Positions 55,041-63,900 of a stretch of 64,000 nucleotides of DNA are shown piece by piece. The notes below the pieces were generated by a model. It made no database searches, was not told the origin of the DNA, and saw only the letters and a program-made list of their open reading frames with translations. The stretch is from positions 62,001 through 126,000 of the forward strand of contig SIAI01000008.1 in the NCBI GenBank assembly GCA_009691855.1, read 5' to 3'. Every line of letters begins with the position of its first letter. Position 1 is the stretch's first letter. Position numbers and translations under genes: made by a program. Source of the stretch: Planctomycetota bacterium (GTDB lineage: Bacteria; Planctomycetota; UBA1135; GCA-002686595).

Positions 55041-56315
55041 GTGCAGAACCCGAACCCTTCCCGAGATCCGAAGTCCCCCGGCACCGAGCCCCTGAGCGCC
55101 GGCCGGCGCGCCGACGATTCGCTGCGCAACTCGGACGGCGATGGCGCTCCGGTTCTGCTGCAGACCTCGATCTCGCCGCGTCACAAGCTGGAGGCCTGGC
55201 TGGCGGAGATGGTGCGCATGAACGCCAGCGACCTGATCCTGCGCGCCGGCGGGCGCCCGTCCTGTCGCATCGACGGCCGGATCCACTTCCTGCCGGGTCG
55301 GGTGCCGCCGCCCGGAGCCTTGCTCGACGTGCTCCTAGGCGTGTGCGGCGAGGACAAGATGAACACCTGGAGGACGCGCGGCTCGGTCGATACCGCGCTG
55401 CAGCTCGACGGCCTGGGGCGCTTTCGTCTCAACGCCTACAAGCAGATGGGCGAGCCGGCGGTCGTGCTGCGCAGGATCTCGCAGGAGGCCCCGCAGCTCA
55501 CCTCGCTCGGCCTGCCCACGCAGCAGTTGGAGCGCATCGCGCTCAAGAAGCGCGGCATCGTGCTGGTGACAGGCATCGCGGGTTCGGGCAAGTCGACGGC
55601 GCTGGCGGGGCTGATCCAGTACATGAACTCGCACGCCGAGCGGCACATCATCACGCTCGAGGACCCGGTCGAGCTCCTGTTCACCGAGGACCGCTGCGTG
55701 ATCAGCCAACGCGAGGTTGGCACCGACACGATCGACTTTGCCGAGGGCCTGCGCCACGCGCTACGCCAGAGCCCGGACGTGATCCTCATCGGCGAGATGC
55801 GCGACGCCGAGACCGTGGCGGCCGCGCTGGACGCGACCGAGACTGGCCACCTGGTCTTCAGCACGCTGCACACCGTCAACGCGCCGCAGACGGTCGACCG
55901 CATCCTGTCCTTCTTCCCGGCCCCGCGGCACCAGCAGATCCGCCAGCGCCTGGCGGAGAACATCGCCGCGGTCCTGTCCCTGCGCCTGCTGCCGCGGAAG
56001 TCCGGGCGCGGGATGGTGCCGGCCTGCGAGCTCTTGCTGTCCACCCCGCGGGTGCGCGACCTGCTCTACGAGGGCCAGGTCTCCGATCTCTCGCGCGTGG
56101 TCGAGGCCGGCGGGGAAGAGGGCCTGATCTCCTTCAACCACTCGCTGCGCATGCTCGTGCAGCAGGATGTGATCGAGCTCGAGACCGCGCTGGCGGCCAG
56201 TGACCGTCCGGAGGAGCTCCTGCTCGCCCTGCGCGGATTCAGCAAGGGCAGGGGCAATCCCCAGAGCACGAACGGCCCGGCGGGGCGCCTTCGTCTCGCT
56301 GGCGGCGGGGAATAA
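55041..56315 (+). CDS. pilT: PilT-like retraction ATPase
   Basis: A hexameric type IV pilus motor ATPase, 424 residues. After about 50 disordered residues comes the N-terminal PAS-like domain (NASDLILRAGGRP). The ATPase core has Walker A GIAGSGKST, the Asp box ITLEDPVE, Walker B DVILIGEMRDAET and the His box TGHLVFSTLHT. VRDLLYEGQVSDL resembles the PilT AIRNLIRE motif, so a retraction type (PilT/PilU) is favoured. Walker A has Ile-Ala in place of Pro-Thr. It starts at GTG. Confidence 0.92.
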   Translation: MQNPNPSRDPKSPGTEPLSAGRRADDSLRNSDGDGAPVLLQTSISPRHKLEAWLAEMVRMNASDLILRAGGRPSCRIDGRIHFLPGRVPPPGALLDVLLGVCGEDKMNTWRTRGSVDTALQLDGLGRFRLNAYKQMGEPAVVLRRISQEAPQLTSLGLPTQQLERIALKKRGIVLVTGIAGSGKSTALAGLIQYMNSHAERHIITLEDPVELLFTEDRCVISQREVGTDTIDFAEGLRHALRQSPDVILIGEMRDAETVAAALDATETGHLVFSTLHTVNAPQTVDRILSFFPAPRHQQIRQRLAENIAAVLSLRLLPRKSGRGMVPACELLLSTPRVRDLLYEGQVSDLSRVVEAGGEEGLISFNHSLRMLVQQDVIELETALAASDRPEELLLALRGFSKGRGNPQSTNGPAGRLRLAGGGE

Positions 56316-56430
56316 GGGCGGCCGTCCGGTCGTCCTCTGGCCTGCCCGAGCGCCCGACCGGCGCGGGAAAGCTCTTCCCGGCCTGGCGTTGCGGCGCGCT
56401 CGAAAAGGCTACGATGACAGCCCGCCGCCC

Positions 56431-57447
56431 ATGAACATCCAGCGCTGGAAAGGGATCGTTTGGCTCGGCTCCCTGGCCGTCGGGGGCTTCCTCGTCTACT
56501 ACGTCTACGACTTCTTGCAGGCCAAGGAGCAGCTGGCGCAGGAGGTCTCAGACGAGGAGCTCTCGGCCGTGCTCGACTCGGTCAAGAAGCCGGTTGAGCA
56601 GAAGACGGACGTGGTCGAGTACCCGCTGATCCAGAAGGTCTTCCACGACCACGACTGGACGGGCAAGGAGAAGGAGAAGCCGAAGGGGCCTGGTGGTTCC
56701 ACGGGGCCCACCGTGGCGCCGAAGATCCCAGTCTCCCAGCTGCTGAAGGTCCTGGCGATCAAGGTGGATACCACCAAGCCGGAGAACGGCGTGGCCTACG
56801 TCACCTTCATCGACGGCAAGCTGTTGGTCCACAAGGAGAAGGACGACACGATCCTGCGTCCCGCGGAGCACCTCTTCGCGCCCTACGAAGGCGTCAAGGT
56901 CGACGCCATCACGGACAAGGGCGTGGTCTTCAGCTTCGGGGACGGGCGCGACCCGGAGACCGTCCAGACCGCGCCCTATTCTCTGGCCACGGGCGGAATC
57001 GTGGTGGTCGGCCCGGAAGGCGCGATCCAGCCGCAGCTCCAGAGTCAGATCGGCGCCGCCTCACTGGACGTCCCGGTGTGGCGCCCCGAGCAGATGATGC
57101 AGGTGAGGAAGAACGAGTTCCAGGTGGGTACGGGCACCCTCGAGGAGCTCGACCGCGACTACTCGATCATCCTCTCGCGCGACATCAGCTACTCGAACTA
57201 CAAGAACCCGCGCACGGGCGCCAGCGAAGGCATCAAGATCAACAGCGTGCGCCCCGATTCGATTCCGGCCCAGGCCGGACTGTCGGAGGGCGAGGTGCTG
57301 AAGAGCATCAACGGCCACAAGGTGACCAGCGTCAACGACGCGATCGCCTTCGTGAAGGCCAGCGCGGACACGACCGATACCTGGACCGCGCTGTTCGAGA
57401 AGCAGGGGCGCGAGTTCACGCGCACCTACCGTTCGCCGCCGCGCTAG
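56431..57447 (+). CDS. gspC: GspC-like protein with PDZ domain
   Basis: The 338-residue protein has one N-terminal membrane helix (residues 9-27), a linker, a beta-rich homology-region-like domain (about 105-170) and a C-terminal PDZ domain (about 265-335) with GIKINSVRPDSIPAQAGLSE and GEVLKSINGHKV. This is the layout of GspC, which links the inner membrane platform of type II secretion to the secretin. The PilT-like gene directly upstream and the secretin 6 kb away support this. An HtrA-type protease is excluded because no protease domain is present. Confidence 0.75.
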   Translation: MNIQRWKGIVWLGSLAVGGFLVYYVYDFLQAKEQLAQEVSDEELSAVLDSVKKPVEQKTDVVEYPLIQKVFHDHDWTGKEKEKPKGPGGSTGPTVAPKIPVSQLLKVLAIKVDTTKPENGVAYVTFIDGKLLVHKEKDDTILRPAEHLFAPYEGVKVDAITDKGVVFSFGDGRDPETVQTAPYSLATGGIVVVGPEGAIQPQLQSQIGAASLDVPVWRPEQMMQVRKNEFQVGTGTLEELDRDYSIILSRDISYSNYKNPRTGASEGIKINSVRPDSIPAQAGLSEGEVLKSINGHKVTSVNDAIAFVKASADTTDTWTALFEKQGREFTRTYRSPPR

Positions 57448-57479
57448 GGGACCGCCGCGGCGCGTAGAATCGCGCGCCG

Positions 57480-58220
57480 ATGCTGACCTTCGACCTCGGG
57501 AACTCGCGCCTGAAAGCGTGTCGCTGGAGCGATGCGAGGAGCCCGTGTACTGGACGCTGGGAGGGGACGGTCGACGAGCTCGACGGGCTCGTGCGCTGGC
57601 TCGTGTCGGCGCGAGACGAGGACGCGGCCCTGGCCAGCGTCGCTGGCCACGAGATCACCGAGCGCGTCTGCGCGTGCGTGCGCGAGCACATCGCCTCTCT
57701 GCGCCTCGCGCCCGACTCCGGACTCGACAACCGCTGCCGGGAACCCGAGCGCGTCGGTCAGGACCGGCTGTACGCCGCGGCAGGAGCCGCGGCCCTGCTC
57801 GCCAGCGATTGCGTCGTGGTGGACGCGGGCACGGCCCTGACGGTCGATGCGTTGCGCATGGTGCAGGGGCGGGGAAGCTTCCTCGGCGGCGCGATCGCGC
57901 CGGGGCCGGAGCTCGCAGCTGCAGCCTTGCATGCCGGCACCGCGCGCCTGCCGCGCGTCGAGCTTCGCCCGGGGGTTCTGGCTCTCGGGACCAACACAGA
58001 AGACGCCATCCGCGCGGGCGTTGCCGTGGGCTTTCGAGGCGCTGCCGGACTGCTGGTGGAGCGTCTCGCCTTCGAAGCGGGGCTCGGCGCCGCGCCCGTC
58101 GTCTTGACCGGTGGCGCCCTGGAGTTTCTGCTCCTACCCGAGCCCTTCACGGTGCGTCGCTTGCACGTCGTGCCCGACCTGGTGCACCGCGGGCTGCTGG
58201 CCGCCCTGGAGCGCGCGTGA
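57480..58220 (+). CDS. coaX: Type III pantothenate kinase
   Basis: First step of coenzyme A synthesis. The 246-residue actin-like kinase has MLTFDLGNSRLKACRW (phosphate-1), GQDRLYAAAGAAA, VVDAGTALTVDAL (phosphate-2) and GGAIAPGPE. TAGAAT at 57465-57470 lies 9 bases before the ATG, so a leaderless transcript is possible. The stop overlaps the next gene (GTGA). Confidence 0.93.
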   Translation: MLTFDLGNSRLKACRWSDARSPCTGRWEGTVDELDGLVRWLVSARDEDAALASVAGHEITERVCACVREHIASLRLAPDSGLDNRCREPERVGQDRLYAAAGAAALLASDCVVVDAGTALTVDALRMVQGRGSFLGGAIAPGPELAAAALHAGTARLPRVELRPGVLALGTNTEDAIRAGVAVGFRGAAGLLVERLAFEAGLGAAPVVLTGGALEFLLLPEPFTVRRLHVVPDLVHRGLLAALERA

Positions 58221-59284
58221 GCTTCCCGCTCGAGGTGCGCGAGCTCAGCGCGCGCGGCCGCGGAGCGGTCTCCGTGCTCGAGCTCGTGGGACCGGGAACG
58301 ATCGCCTGCCTGCGCAGACTGGCTCCCGGCGCGCGCCTCGAGACAGGGTGCTTCGAGGTCATCGCACTGCGGGACGCCACGGGTGCGCTGCTCGACGAGG
58401 CTCTGGTGGTTGTGGATTCAGCGCTGCGCGCCGAGCTCCATCTGCACGGTTCGCCCGCGCTCGTGCGGCGCGTGCGGGCGGAGATCGGCGTGCCGCCCAG
58501 CGCGCAGTCCTGGCCACACTCGATCGAGGCGCTGGCCGAGGCTCGTCTCGCCGAAGCGGCCAGTGAGGCTGCGGCGCGCCTGCTGCTAGATCAGGCCCAG
58601 GGCGCGCTGCGCGGCGAGCTGGTGGCGTTGCTCGAGCGCGAGGGCGAGGCCTTCCGCACGTGCGCCGCGGAGCTCGCCCGCCGTGGCCTCGGGGCGTCGT
58701 GGTTGCTGTCCCCACCCCAGATCGTCCTGGCCGGCCCGGTCAACGCGGGGAAGTCCACGCTCTTCAACCTGCTGGTCGGGCGCGAGCGCGTCGTGGTCGA
58801 CTCCGCGGCCGGGACGACGCGCGACGCCGTGCGCGAGCGTGTGCAGCTCGGCGCCTACGCCGTGGACCTATGCGACACGGCAGGCGAGCGAGCACTGGGC
58901 GGCGAGGCGACTGCCGAGGTCGAGCGCAGCGGGCAGGAGCTCGCCCTCGAGCTGCGCGGGCGGGCGGATCTCGTTCTGTGGCTGGCGCCGCCCGGAAGCG
59001 AGCCGCCGCCCGTAGCCGACCCGCGCCGTCGCGTGTTCGCGAGCCGCGCGGATCTGCGGCGAGTCAGCGCACTCGTGCCCTGGCCCTTGCTCGCGCCGCT
59101 GGAGGAGCCGGAGCGCACGCGGCGCGCGGTAGAGGAGGCGCTGCTCGACGTCCTCGAACTGCCTCGCGAGCCCTGGTGCTCAGGCCAGGGAGTGCCCTTC
59201 GAGGAGCCGTGGATCCGCATCCTGGAGCGCGGGGACGAGCGCGCGGCGCGGCTCGCCGTGCGCGACTGGCTCGACGCGCGTTGA
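58217..59284 (+). CDS. mnmE: Shortened MnmE/TrmE-like GTPase
   Basis: MnmE with MnmG modifies U34 of some tRNAs. This 355-residue protein (E. coli 454) keeps the N-terminal domain (SARGRGAVSVLELVG), a helical region and G1 GPVNAGKST, G2 GTTRD, G3 DTAGER. The G4 NKxD motif is not recognisable (FASRADL stands there), and the C-terminal CIGK motif with the essential Cys is missing; the chain ends DWLDAR. It may be a degenerate or repurposed paralogue. The GTG start overlaps coaX. Confidence 0.75.
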   Translation: MSFPLEVRELSARGRGAVSVLELVGPGTIACLRRLAPGARLETGCFEVIALRDATGALLDEALVVVDSALRAELHLHGSPALVRRVRAEIGVPPSAQSWPHSIEALAEARLAEAASEAAARLLLDQAQGALRGELVALLEREGEAFRTCAAELARRGLGASWLLSPPQIVLAGPVNAGKSTLFNLLVGRERVVVDSAAGTTRDAVRERVQLGAYAVDLCDTAGERALGGEATAEVERSGQELALELRGRADLVLWLAPPGSEPPPVADPRRRVFASRADLRRVSALVPWPLLAPLEEPERTRRAVEEALLDVLELPREPWCSGQGVPFEEPWIRILERGDERAARLAVRDWLDAR

Positions 59285-59309
59285 TCGGCGCGCCGCGCTC
59301 GAATACACT
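59281..59309 (+). promoter_or_regulatory. Promoter for pyrB
   Basis: TTGATC (59281-59286), a 17-bp spacer and TACACT (59304-59309) give a good promoter. The -35 box overlaps the stop codon of the MnmE-like gene. Transcription would start near 59316, about 60 bases before the pyrB ATG. Confidence 0.6.
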
Positions 59310-59376
59310 CGTACAGGTGCCAGAGTTGGCCCCGCGAGGGCACGCTCTGGGACCAGGCTCTGGCCGGATTCGACGC

Positions 59377-60705
59377 ATGCCCCGGATTCGACACCTGGTT
59401 TCGGTCGACGATCTCTCGACCTCCGAGATCCTCGCCCTGTTTAGACACGCGAAGGAGTACGCGAAGGATTTGCGCGCTTGGTCGGACGTCTGCCGCGGGC
59501 GGATCCTGGCCAGCCTGTTCTACGAGCCTTCTACGCGCACGCGCCTGTCCTTCGAGTCGGCCATGCAGCGCCTGGGCGGCGGGGTCCTGACGGCGGCCGA
59601 GATGTCGAGCTCGAGCGCGGCCAAGGGCGAGTCCCTGGCCGACACCGTGCGGGTGGTCAGTGGTGCCTACGCCGACCTCATCGTGCTGCGCCATCCAAGC
59701 GAGGGCGCCGCGCGCCTGGCGGCGGAGTTCGCGCTCGTTCCGGTGGTGAACGCCGGCGACGGCAGCCACGAGCACCCCACGCAGACGCTGTGCGACCTGT
59801 ACACGCTGTGGATCGAAAAAGAGCGCCTGGAGGGGCTCGACATCGTGCTCGCCGGCGACCTGCGCTACAGCCGTACGATCCACTCGTTCGTCTTCGCCTT
59901 GGCGCGCTTTGGGGCCAACATTGTGTGCGTGCCGCACCGCGGACTGGAGCTGCCCGAGTACGTCGTGCGCCGCCTGACCGAGGAGTACGGGACCGAGCCG
60001 GTGCGCGCCGACACGACCGACCTCGGCGACCTCGCGCACGAGTCTGATGCCGTCTACCTGACGCCGAACAAGCCACACCAGCTCTCGCTGTTCACCGACT
60101 CGCGCGGGCTGCGCGTCGATCGCGTGGACGCGGTGTACATGACGCGCGCGCAGACCGAACGCCACGCCGACGCCGACATGGCCCAGAGCTACATGCGCCT
60201 CTCGCAGAGCGCGATGTCGGCTGCGCCGCTCAAGGATGCCATCGTCATGCACCCGCTGCCGCGCCGCGACGAGATCGCAGCTGATATGGACGACGATCCG
60301 CGCAGCATGTACTTCACCCAGGCCGCCCGCGGCGTCCCGGTGCGCATGGCGATCCTCGCGCTCTTGCTGGGACGCATCGATCTGGGGGCCGCAACGGTGG
60401 AACGCGAGACGCGGCTCTTCCCGGTCGAGCTGGGGGTCAATCCGTGTCCCAACCTGAGCTGCATCACGCACACCGAGAAGCGTCACCAGCGCCTGGCCTT
60501 CAAGCTCACCTCGCGCGACCCGCTGCGCGCTGCGTGCGGCTACTGCTCGCACGAGATCCCGATCGGCCTCGTGGGTTGCACGACCACGCGCCACTTCCAT
60601 CCCCGCGACTCGGGCGCTGCGCGCAAGATCCGGCCCGATCACCTGGTATTCTTCCGCGACGAGGAGCAGGCCTTGGCCTTGGGTTTCTCGGCTGCGACGC
60701 GCTGA
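59377..60705 (+). CDS. pyrB: Aspartate carbamoyltransferase fused to a PyrI-type zinc domain
   Basis: It makes carbamoyl aspartate in pyrimidine synthesis. Residues 1-330 are the catalytic chain: EPSTRTRLSFESA, the loop with SSSAAKGES, HPTQTLCDLY and MHPLPRRDEI. Then Cys357, Cys362, Cys387 and Cys390 (CPNLSC and CGYC) reproduce the zinc site of PyrI with nearly identical spacing. The PyrI effector-binding domain is absent. The last 40 residues (TTRHFHPRDSGAARKI, then a Phe-rich helix) resemble an Ada-type metal-binding domain without its Cys. The total is 442 residues. The ATG at 59377 fits the family; the frame is open upstream. Confidence 0.9.
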   Translation: MPRIRHLVSVDDLSTSEILALFRHAKEYAKDLRAWSDVCRGRILASLFYEPSTRTRLSFESAMQRLGGGVLTAAEMSSSSAAKGESLADTVRVVSGAYADLIVLRHPSEGAARLAAEFALVPVVNAGDGSHEHPTQTLCDLYTLWIEKERLEGLDIVLAGDLRYSRTIHSFVFALARFGANIVCVPHRGLELPEYVVRRLTEEYGTEPVRADTTDLGDLAHESDAVYLTPNKPHQLSLFTDSRGLRVDRVDAVYMTRAQTERHADADMAQSYMRLSQSAMSAAPLKDAIVMHPLPRRDEIAADMDDDPRSMYFTQAARGVPVRMAILALLLGRIDLGAATVERETRLFPVELGVNPCPNLSCITHTEKRHQRLAFKLTSRDPLRAACGYCSHEIPIGLVGCTTTRHFHPRDSGAARKIRPDHLVFFRDEEQALALGFSAATR

Positions 60706-60870
60706 CCCGGCATCGCGCCGGTGGCGCGGGGTGAGCGCCAGCCGCACGCTCTGGCGGGCGGTGGCGAGCCCCCGCCGACCAAAACCCCCGAGGCTCGAAC
60801 CCCCGCCCTGGCCCGCTAGGTCCTGATCGGGTGCGGAGTAGGAAAAACCCCCCTAGATCTGTCGCCCCGA

Positions 60871-60901
60871 TTGACCGCTAGCGGTATGCCGTTTGTATTC
60901 T
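60871..60901 (+). promoter_or_regulatory. Possible promoter for the lipoprotein gene
   Basis: TTGACC (60871-60876) and TATTCT (60896-60901) are 19 bp apart, longer than ideal; GTATTC one base earlier gives 18 bp. The 267-base gap before the gene also has a small CGCGCC/GGCGCG stem at 60714-60728 without a T-run. Confidence 0.4.
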
Positions 60902-60972
60902 GTCGCCCCTACGAAGAACCGCCTCCCCTGAGTTCCTGCCGGTTCCAGTCCGTCCTCGCGTTCAGAACCTCC

Positions 60973-63900
60973 ATGCAAGTGTCGCCTTTCGCACGGATCG
61001 GTCGTTCCTCGCCGTTCACGCGCGCCGCCCACGCTGGCGCGCTCGTCGTCGCCTGTCTGGCTACCGCCTGCGGCGGAGCCTCAGGCTCCGGCGGCCAGTC
61101 GGGCAACCCGGGGGACGAGGCCCTCAAGCCTGGCGGGGGGACGTTCTTCGTCGATGAAAACCATAGCGGAGGCGGCTCCAAGGTGCACCTCGCCGAGGTC
61201 CGTTGGGGGCGCATGGTCGACATCCACGAGATCGACAACTCGGGGCGGCGGGTCGAGCTCCCGGTCTTCACGGACTTCGTGATCGAACCTACGGTCGCCA
61301 CCAACGGCACGAGCTACGTGCTCGATCGCAACCCCGTGACGCAGCGCGAGCGGCTCACGATCAAGGCCAAGAAGCGCAACCTGGGTGTGGGCGAGACGAG
61401 CGATCCCTTTGACGATCTTCTGGCAGCGGCCGTCGATGCTCTGCCCACGGTTTTGGCCAGGAGCGACACCGCCTTCCCGCCCTTCACCGTCGTGGCGCGC
61501 AACTCCTGCATGGTCTTGCGCATCGATGACTGTCTCGAAGATGACCTCGCCGCGCAGCAGAACCTGCCGAGCACGGTCAAGGTTCTCACCGGCTATCCGC
61601 CCACGACGCCGTTCTCGGCGCGCATTGTGTTCGATTCCAACCACGGCGCCGTGGTCGGCGGGAATTTCCACTCCACGCGCGTCCTGATCGACATGACAAC
61701 CTCGGAGGCAGAAGCGAACGCTCTGCCCGTGGCGCAGGACGTGAACCCGATCGGCTTGCCCGAGAGCCTGAGCAGTTCCGATACGACCAACACCGCCGTG
61801 CGCATCCCGACGCGCACGGACCTGGGCACGGGGCAGGTAGCGGTCCTGACCAATCTCTCGGGTGCCCCGCTCGACGCCGAGAACAACGGGCCGATCGACT
61901 TGGGTTCGCTCACCGTCGATGTCGTGCGCGCTGTGCGCTCGGGCAACTCGCTGGACTCGGACTTCTTGATGAGCAACGGCTTCCTGAAGGACGAGACGCC
62001 GCCGAGCGTGCTCGGCGCCTGGCCCGTCACGCTCACGGATTCGGGGGCCGATCCCGCGGGTGACGCAGGCCTCGACTTCTTGGTGGACCTGTCCTTCACG
62101 ACCACCTGCCTGAACGCACCGGCAGTGGGCGACGTGGTGACGGTCGGCGATGCCTTCTTGCAGGTAACTCAAGCGGCAGCGCTGGCGGGTAGCGACGTGA
62201 GCGCCTTGAAGGTGCGCTCCGTCGCGTTCCTGGGCAACCCACTCACGCTGCTCGGTTCGGGGCTCCTCCAGACCCCGTTCCTCAGCTCTCTGCCCCTGTC
62301 CGGCTGCTGGGTTGGCTTCCTGCCGGAGGCGACGACTTTCCCGTCCACCGGGGTGTCGACCACGGCTCAGATCCTGCTGCGCTTCAGCGAGCCGATGGAC
62401 CCGGCCACGCTTTCGCCCTTCCGGCAGTTCCTGGTTGTGGATGGACCGACTTCGAGCGCGCAGATCAGCAGCAACCTCGTCGTGGGTGAGGTGCTGGCCA
62501 ACAACGATCTGACTTTGTTCTCCTTCAACCCCGGTTCGCCACTGCGCCACGACCAGAACTCCGCCGAGTCGTACCACGTATTCCTGGACGACGGCGCCAC
62601 GGACAACAGAGGTCCCAAGGACCTGGCCGGCAACGACCTCTTGCACGCACTGCCCAAGGTGGGCTTCACGCTCGACCCGCTCGAGGCGACGCAGCACAAC
62701 CGCGCGGTCGTGCTGAAGCTCGACTCGTTCGACGAATACGCGCCCAACGGCGGCGGTCCTGACACTTTTTCAGACCTGCGTGGCCAGTTCTTCTTCAACG
62801 GCGAGCGCGGTTCGATCTTCCCGCGCCCCGTCTCGCTCACCGGGTACCCGGCCGATCGCACCAATCTGGTGCCAGCCAACATGTTCGCCCTCGGTACGGG
62901 CGTGTTCACACCGCTGAATCCGCTCGGCGCCAAGTTGCAGACCGTGTGGCGCTATTGCGACGTGGGCTGGAACGTGCGCGACGAGACCAAGTACAACCTC
63001 GACGTGGTCGGCCTGAGCTGGTCACCGATCGGCGGCCTGGTCTTCTCGGACTTCTACGAGCAGTTCGAGATCCGCCTGGGGCACAGCCGCTTCTTGCCCG
63101 ATGAGCTTCCCGATGCCAACGGTCTGCCCGCGCTGCCGAACTCCGGTCTCCCTGCTGCTCCGGCTACCTTTGCGAACAACTACTTGGGCGGCACGAATCC
63201 GGCCGTCGTTCACAACCGGGCACTCGGCTACACGGTCAACCCCGCCACGTTGTTCAATTCCACGACGGGCACCCCGATGATACCCTTCCCGTTGAACCGA
63301 GGTCTGTCGCCCGACGTGACCTACACCTGGCGGGATACCAGCATCCTCACCAAGGGCGCGGACGGAGAGACCGGCGCCGATTCGGGCATCCCGCTGGGCA
63401 TCGAGAGGGGGCCTCCCAGCTTAGGCCTCAACATCGACAACTCGGCTCGCATCGCGTTAGGGGGCAATGTGCCTTCCTTTGGCTTGGCGCTCCTGATCGA
63501 GTTGCGCTGCTATCCCGCTGACCGTGGGTTGGGGTTGAACCGCTTTGACGTCTCGATCGCCAACACGCTGAGCGCGACCCCGAACTTCCGCGTCTACTCC
63601 GCGGGCGGCATCAACACTTCTGGAAACCCGGTCATTGTCTTGCCGGACAGCGAGCTCGTACCCGCCGGCGGATTCAACCCCGGGTCGACGCCTCCAGGGC
63701 GGAGGACTGCCCTCCCTGCCGACAACGTCTTCTACATCGGCCAGCTCGATACCGTCGTCCGCGTCAGCCGGGTGCACACCGCCTGGTTGGATGCCGGGCT
63801 GGGCATCGCTCCGGAGTGGAAGGTCCCCGTCCTCGAGCCCTCGACCGCGGGACAACCGTCAGGCACAGATGTGCTCCTCGATTTCCGGTCGGCCACCGGC

